From Allolobophora icterica (taxonomy: Eukaryota > Annelida > Clitellata > Crassiclitellata > Lumbricidae): 64,000 bases of DNA. The DNA lies in the NCBI GenBank assembly GCA_963556255.1, contig OY744611.1, positions 8,250,974 through 8,314,973 on the forward strand, written 5' to 3'. A program made the translations under genes and the position numbers. Under the pieces are notes generated by a model. It worked only from the letters and a program-made list of their open reading frames with translations, searched no databases and had not been told where the DNA came from. Positions 55,812-64,000 of the stretch are shown here, one piece after another (position 1 is the stretch's first letter; every line of letters begins with the position of its first letter).

Positions 55812-56150
55812 CAGTGCTGTCCAACGTTTTTGACAACGCGTGCCACCGAAAAAATCTTGAAGCCGAGGACCGCACCAGTGAACTCAAAAGCAACGACTAA
55901 AATTTACTGAACATTTTATTAAGTGAGAAACAGTACGTTTTAAACTTTAAACAAGTTTAAATTAATGCGTCGTGGGAACGGGAATATACATTGTCAATTT
56001 CAAATGATAAGCCAAGTTACGAGCGAATAGCCATGCATGTAGGCCAGTGACTTTGTCTTTTAACTTAATTTTTACACAAATTGAAAAAATTTAGCGGTTT
56101 CGGGCTGGCCATTTCAATTCAGCCCGCGGGCCGCGTGTTGGACATCACGA
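55812..56150. mobile_element. hAT MITE (339 bp)
   Basis: The left end CAGTGCTGTCCAAC and the right end GTTGGACATCACGA are imperfectly inverted. The 8-bp flank ATTTAGAC is exactly duplicated (55804-55811 and 56151-56158). It is GC-rich near the right end (CAGCCCGCGGGCCGCG). Confidence 0.8.
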
Positions 56151-56250
56151 ATTTAGACTCTGAATTCTCCTAATAGGCTTAATATGCATTGGTGTTTCCT
56201 GCTGACATTGTTCTATTTTTTTCAATGTTGCATGCATTGTTGTTGTAAAG

Positions 56251-57098
56251 CAGTGTTTCTTAACCAGTGTTCGACCGAACCCCTGGGATTGGGGTGAGCC
56301 AGTGCCAGGGGTTCGGCAGAGGTCCTCTGAAATATATACATATTCAGGGTCTGTGAGTGTGAGTGAAGAATCATTTGCTATTTTATTTTCAATTCTGGAC
56401 TTTTATTTAATAAATTTTGTTTGCAATAGATTGCTTACCAGGCCCTACCTTATGAAATTTAAAGCTGTTCATCCTGTTAACCTTAGTTATGTCTTACTGC
56501 ACCTCCCGATAATTAACATCCAGCATGGATGCGGCAGCCTTTCAGCTTCGATATTGCAACAGCAAATGTTAACGATCCATACCTGGACGATCTTATCGAA
56601 CTTCAGCAGAGCCACATTTAACAATTGTTCTTTGGTACAACAACACTCTCAAGATTTTGGTGCCGCCAAATGGAAGGATATCCTCGCATTGCTAAAGCTG
56701 CCCGTGAAATCCTCACACCGTTTGTCACATCATATCTCTGTGAGCAAGGATTCTCAAAACTGGTGGAGATTAAATCCAAGAAAAGGAGCAGGCTTGATTG
56801 CGAAAATGACATGAGAGTGAGTCTTTCCAAAACAGAGCCACGCATTTCTCACATTGTTTCCAAATGGCAACAACAAAGGACACATTAAGATGCAATTAGT
56901 AGTGTTGGTACGGTTAGTTAACTGTTAGTAGTTCATGTATTGTATTGAATGTATTAATATTGTATCACATTTTGGTACAATTTTTTATTTCCTTTTGTTC
57001 CCATTAGTTAAAAAATATTGTTAAAACTTGAGGGGTTCGCTGAGTGGTCATGGATTTTTCTTGGGGTTCGGCTCCCTTGAAAAGGTTAAGAACCACTG
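56251..57098 (+). mobile_element. hAT element (ZBED5/FAM200-like), deletion derivative
   Basis: 848 bp with inverted ends CAGTGTTTCTTAACC and GGTTAAGAACCACTG (one mismatch) and an exact 8-bp duplication TTGTAAAG (56243-56250 and 57099-57106). It keeps the 3' end of a transposase on the plus strand. Confidence 0.92.
56625..56888 (+). pseudogene. hAT transposase C-terminal dimerisation domain
   Basis: The frame reads YPRIAKAAREILTPFVTSYL, CEQGFSKLVEIKSKKRSRLD and CENDMRVSLSKTEPRISHIV, then a stop at 56888. This is the C-terminal dimerisation region of hAT transposases close to vertebrate ZBED5 and FAM200. The BED finger and catalytic residues are missing. The apparent start codon is incidental. 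Confidence 0.75.
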
Positions 57099-57106
57099 TT
57101 GTAAAG

Positions 57107-57560
57107 AGTGAGCATTTACTTCTTATTTACTCAGGAAAAGCGTTTACTGCTCGATCTGATCTCTGCAGAGCTGGTGTCCTAGAAGGATCTGTTCTCAGTT
57201 TCTTATTATTCACAATCCTAGGAATATCAGTGCAGAGGCGCCCGCAGGCCTAAAAAATTAGACGCACACCCCTCCCGTACCCTCCCATTCCCACTCGTCC
57301 CCTGTCCGCAGCTCGTAGTCATACACTGCAAATGACTCGGACTATGCTGCGGGCGCCCCTGTATCACTGCCAGGTGAAGAAGCAACACTTAGTCTAGTCG
57401 TCTCTTGGCTGAAAATCCTTCAGCTGGTGCCGGATGATCTCGATAAGCTCATTTTCACAGAATCCAAAACCAAAGCCGTTGCTGTCACTATAATACCATT
57501 TTTTAACGGTCTGCCTCAATTGCGCTTCATGAGTCTCAGAATCTCTTAAATAGCTTGATT
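57107..57560 (+). pseudogene. LINE reverse-transcriptase fragment interrupted by a MITE
   Basis: Before the MITE the frame reads DLCRAGVLEGSVLSFLLFTI, a decayed form of the GVPQGSVLGPLLF reverse-transcriptase motif. After it, SWLKILQLVPDDLDKLIF fits the region following the catalytic aspartates, which are lost. A hAT element also sits at its left border (ending 57098). Confidence 0.4.
57233..57361. mobile_element. hAT-type MITE (129 bp)
   Basis: Ends CAGAGGCGCCCGCAG and CTGCGGGCGCCCCTG (one mismatch) with 8-bp flanks TATCAGTG and TATCACTG, one mismatch. Interior without coding capacity. Confidence 0.75.
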
Positions 57561-58528
57561 TTAGCCCCAAGACACATATTATTATTATTCTTGGTCAATA
57601 TTTCATAAGAACATTGTCTCATAGCACAGCCTGTAGTATCTGTACTCTGTAGTCTGAAGATCCTTATCAATTTCTACTATGCGATTTCCCAGCAAAAATA
57701 ATTAAATTAGCCACTATAAATTACCAATGCATTGAGCTACCTGTAAAATATGCGTAGGCCTATATCTGAATAAAACTTTTCAACACATAATCTACATACC
57801 AAAAGCAACACTTTGAGGGGGTGAGAAATTAGAATAAGCGATAAAAAAGTTCGACACTCTGTTCACCCCTATTCAACAGTTCTTTAGATTTAGAAAGTAC
57901 CTGAGCCAAGCCCATGCATGTCCTAACCTTACCATACGATGTAAAAATATCTACAAGGAAATTTTTTTATTCTATGGCAACAGTAGGGTTTATTCACTTA
58001 ATATAATATTCATTTAATATTATGCTTCAAGTAAGACTGTGGTGGATGTCAACTAAAAAGATTCTTAACGAGACTGAAATGATACAAGCGTCTGGTTACG
58101 GTGATAAGGTGATAACGACATAGATGGCATTGTTGAACTGTGTGTAATCTATGAGGTCAGTTTCTTCCATACTACTGTGGTGCTCCTTGATTCTAAACAC
58201 ACAATAGTTGCCTATTTAGGTATACATTGGTTAAAGCGTACGTCAAGGTGCGTCTGTTTGTGAGGATGTAGGTTCATATACCTATCGTGGCTTCTTCAAG
58301 ACATTTTAATATCGGGTCTAGCACGGTTCGCACACGGGAATATCAAACAGCAATGTACCAATTCAAACGGGCACCGGTGGTCAACGATCTCACTAAGTCA
58401 ATTCATTGAAACATCAGCAGAGTCAAGGCCGTAGGGTCGCTGTATAAAAACGAGTACAATTTTTCCGGTCTTTTTCATCACCATCATCCATCATTTCTGC
58501 CTGCGTCCCACAATCCCTCCTCTTCATA
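57561..58528. other. 3' flank of the PGGHG-like gene, non-coding
   Basis: AT-rich. No ORF or known repeat identified. Confidence 0.4.

Positions 58529-64000
<5,472 letters not shown>

Overview
The window looks like nuclear DNA of an aquatic invertebrate animal. Genes are split by introns: I could build two multi-exon models whose exon phases agree. Most of the rest is stacked transposable elements, SINEs and very long microsatellites. The phylum cannot be fixed from the sequence. The integrase-before-reverse-transcriptase Ty3/gypsy elements recall the Gmr1 group first described from deuterostomes, which is only a hint.

Layout. 60-428: an internal exon of an unrecognised protein. 711-1200: a minisatellite. 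2187-8940 (minus strand): a decayed DNA-virus-like integrant of the Polinton/adintovirus type, with DNA polymerase B N-terminal half, capsid-like protein, pX-like protein, adenain-like protease, phage-fibre-like repeats and a membrane-type protein, all broken. 10.08-15.15 kb: a foldback-like element with inverted arms, carrying a SINE and a LINE. 15.7-20.9 kb: a repetitive ORF split by three nested hAT elements. 22.0-23.1 kb: an NHL-propeller exon. 23.3-23.8 kb: a solo LTR. 24.7-30.9 kb: an apparently complete Ty3/gypsy element (minus strand) with two matching 467-bp LTRs and one 1634-codon ORF. 30.9-38.1 kb: a decayed second gypsy element (plus strand) carrying a piggyBac-type insertion. 38.2-41 kb: a SINE, a duplicated gene fragment and a hAT MITE. 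41.3-44.7 kb: LINE pieces and a relative of the 10-kb foldback repeat. 45-47.6 kb: two more DNA transposons. 51.1-55.3 kb (minus strand): a three-exon TRIM-NHL gene. 55.8-57.4 kb: three hAT-type insertions. 58.5-64 kb (minus strand): the 3' six exons of a GH65 gene like protein-glucosylgalactosylhydroxylysine glucosidase (PGGHG), ending in a membrane anchor.

Only the TRIM-NHL gene and the PGGHG-like gene look like normal host genes with working exon structure. The NHL exon at 22 kb and the exon at 60 are further host candidates. Everything else is mobile or repetitive. Eight hAT-type insertions are supported by terminal inverted repeats plus 8-bp target duplications (seven perfect, one with a mismatch). 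The two gypsy elements and the solo LTR all lie in AT-rich microsatellites.
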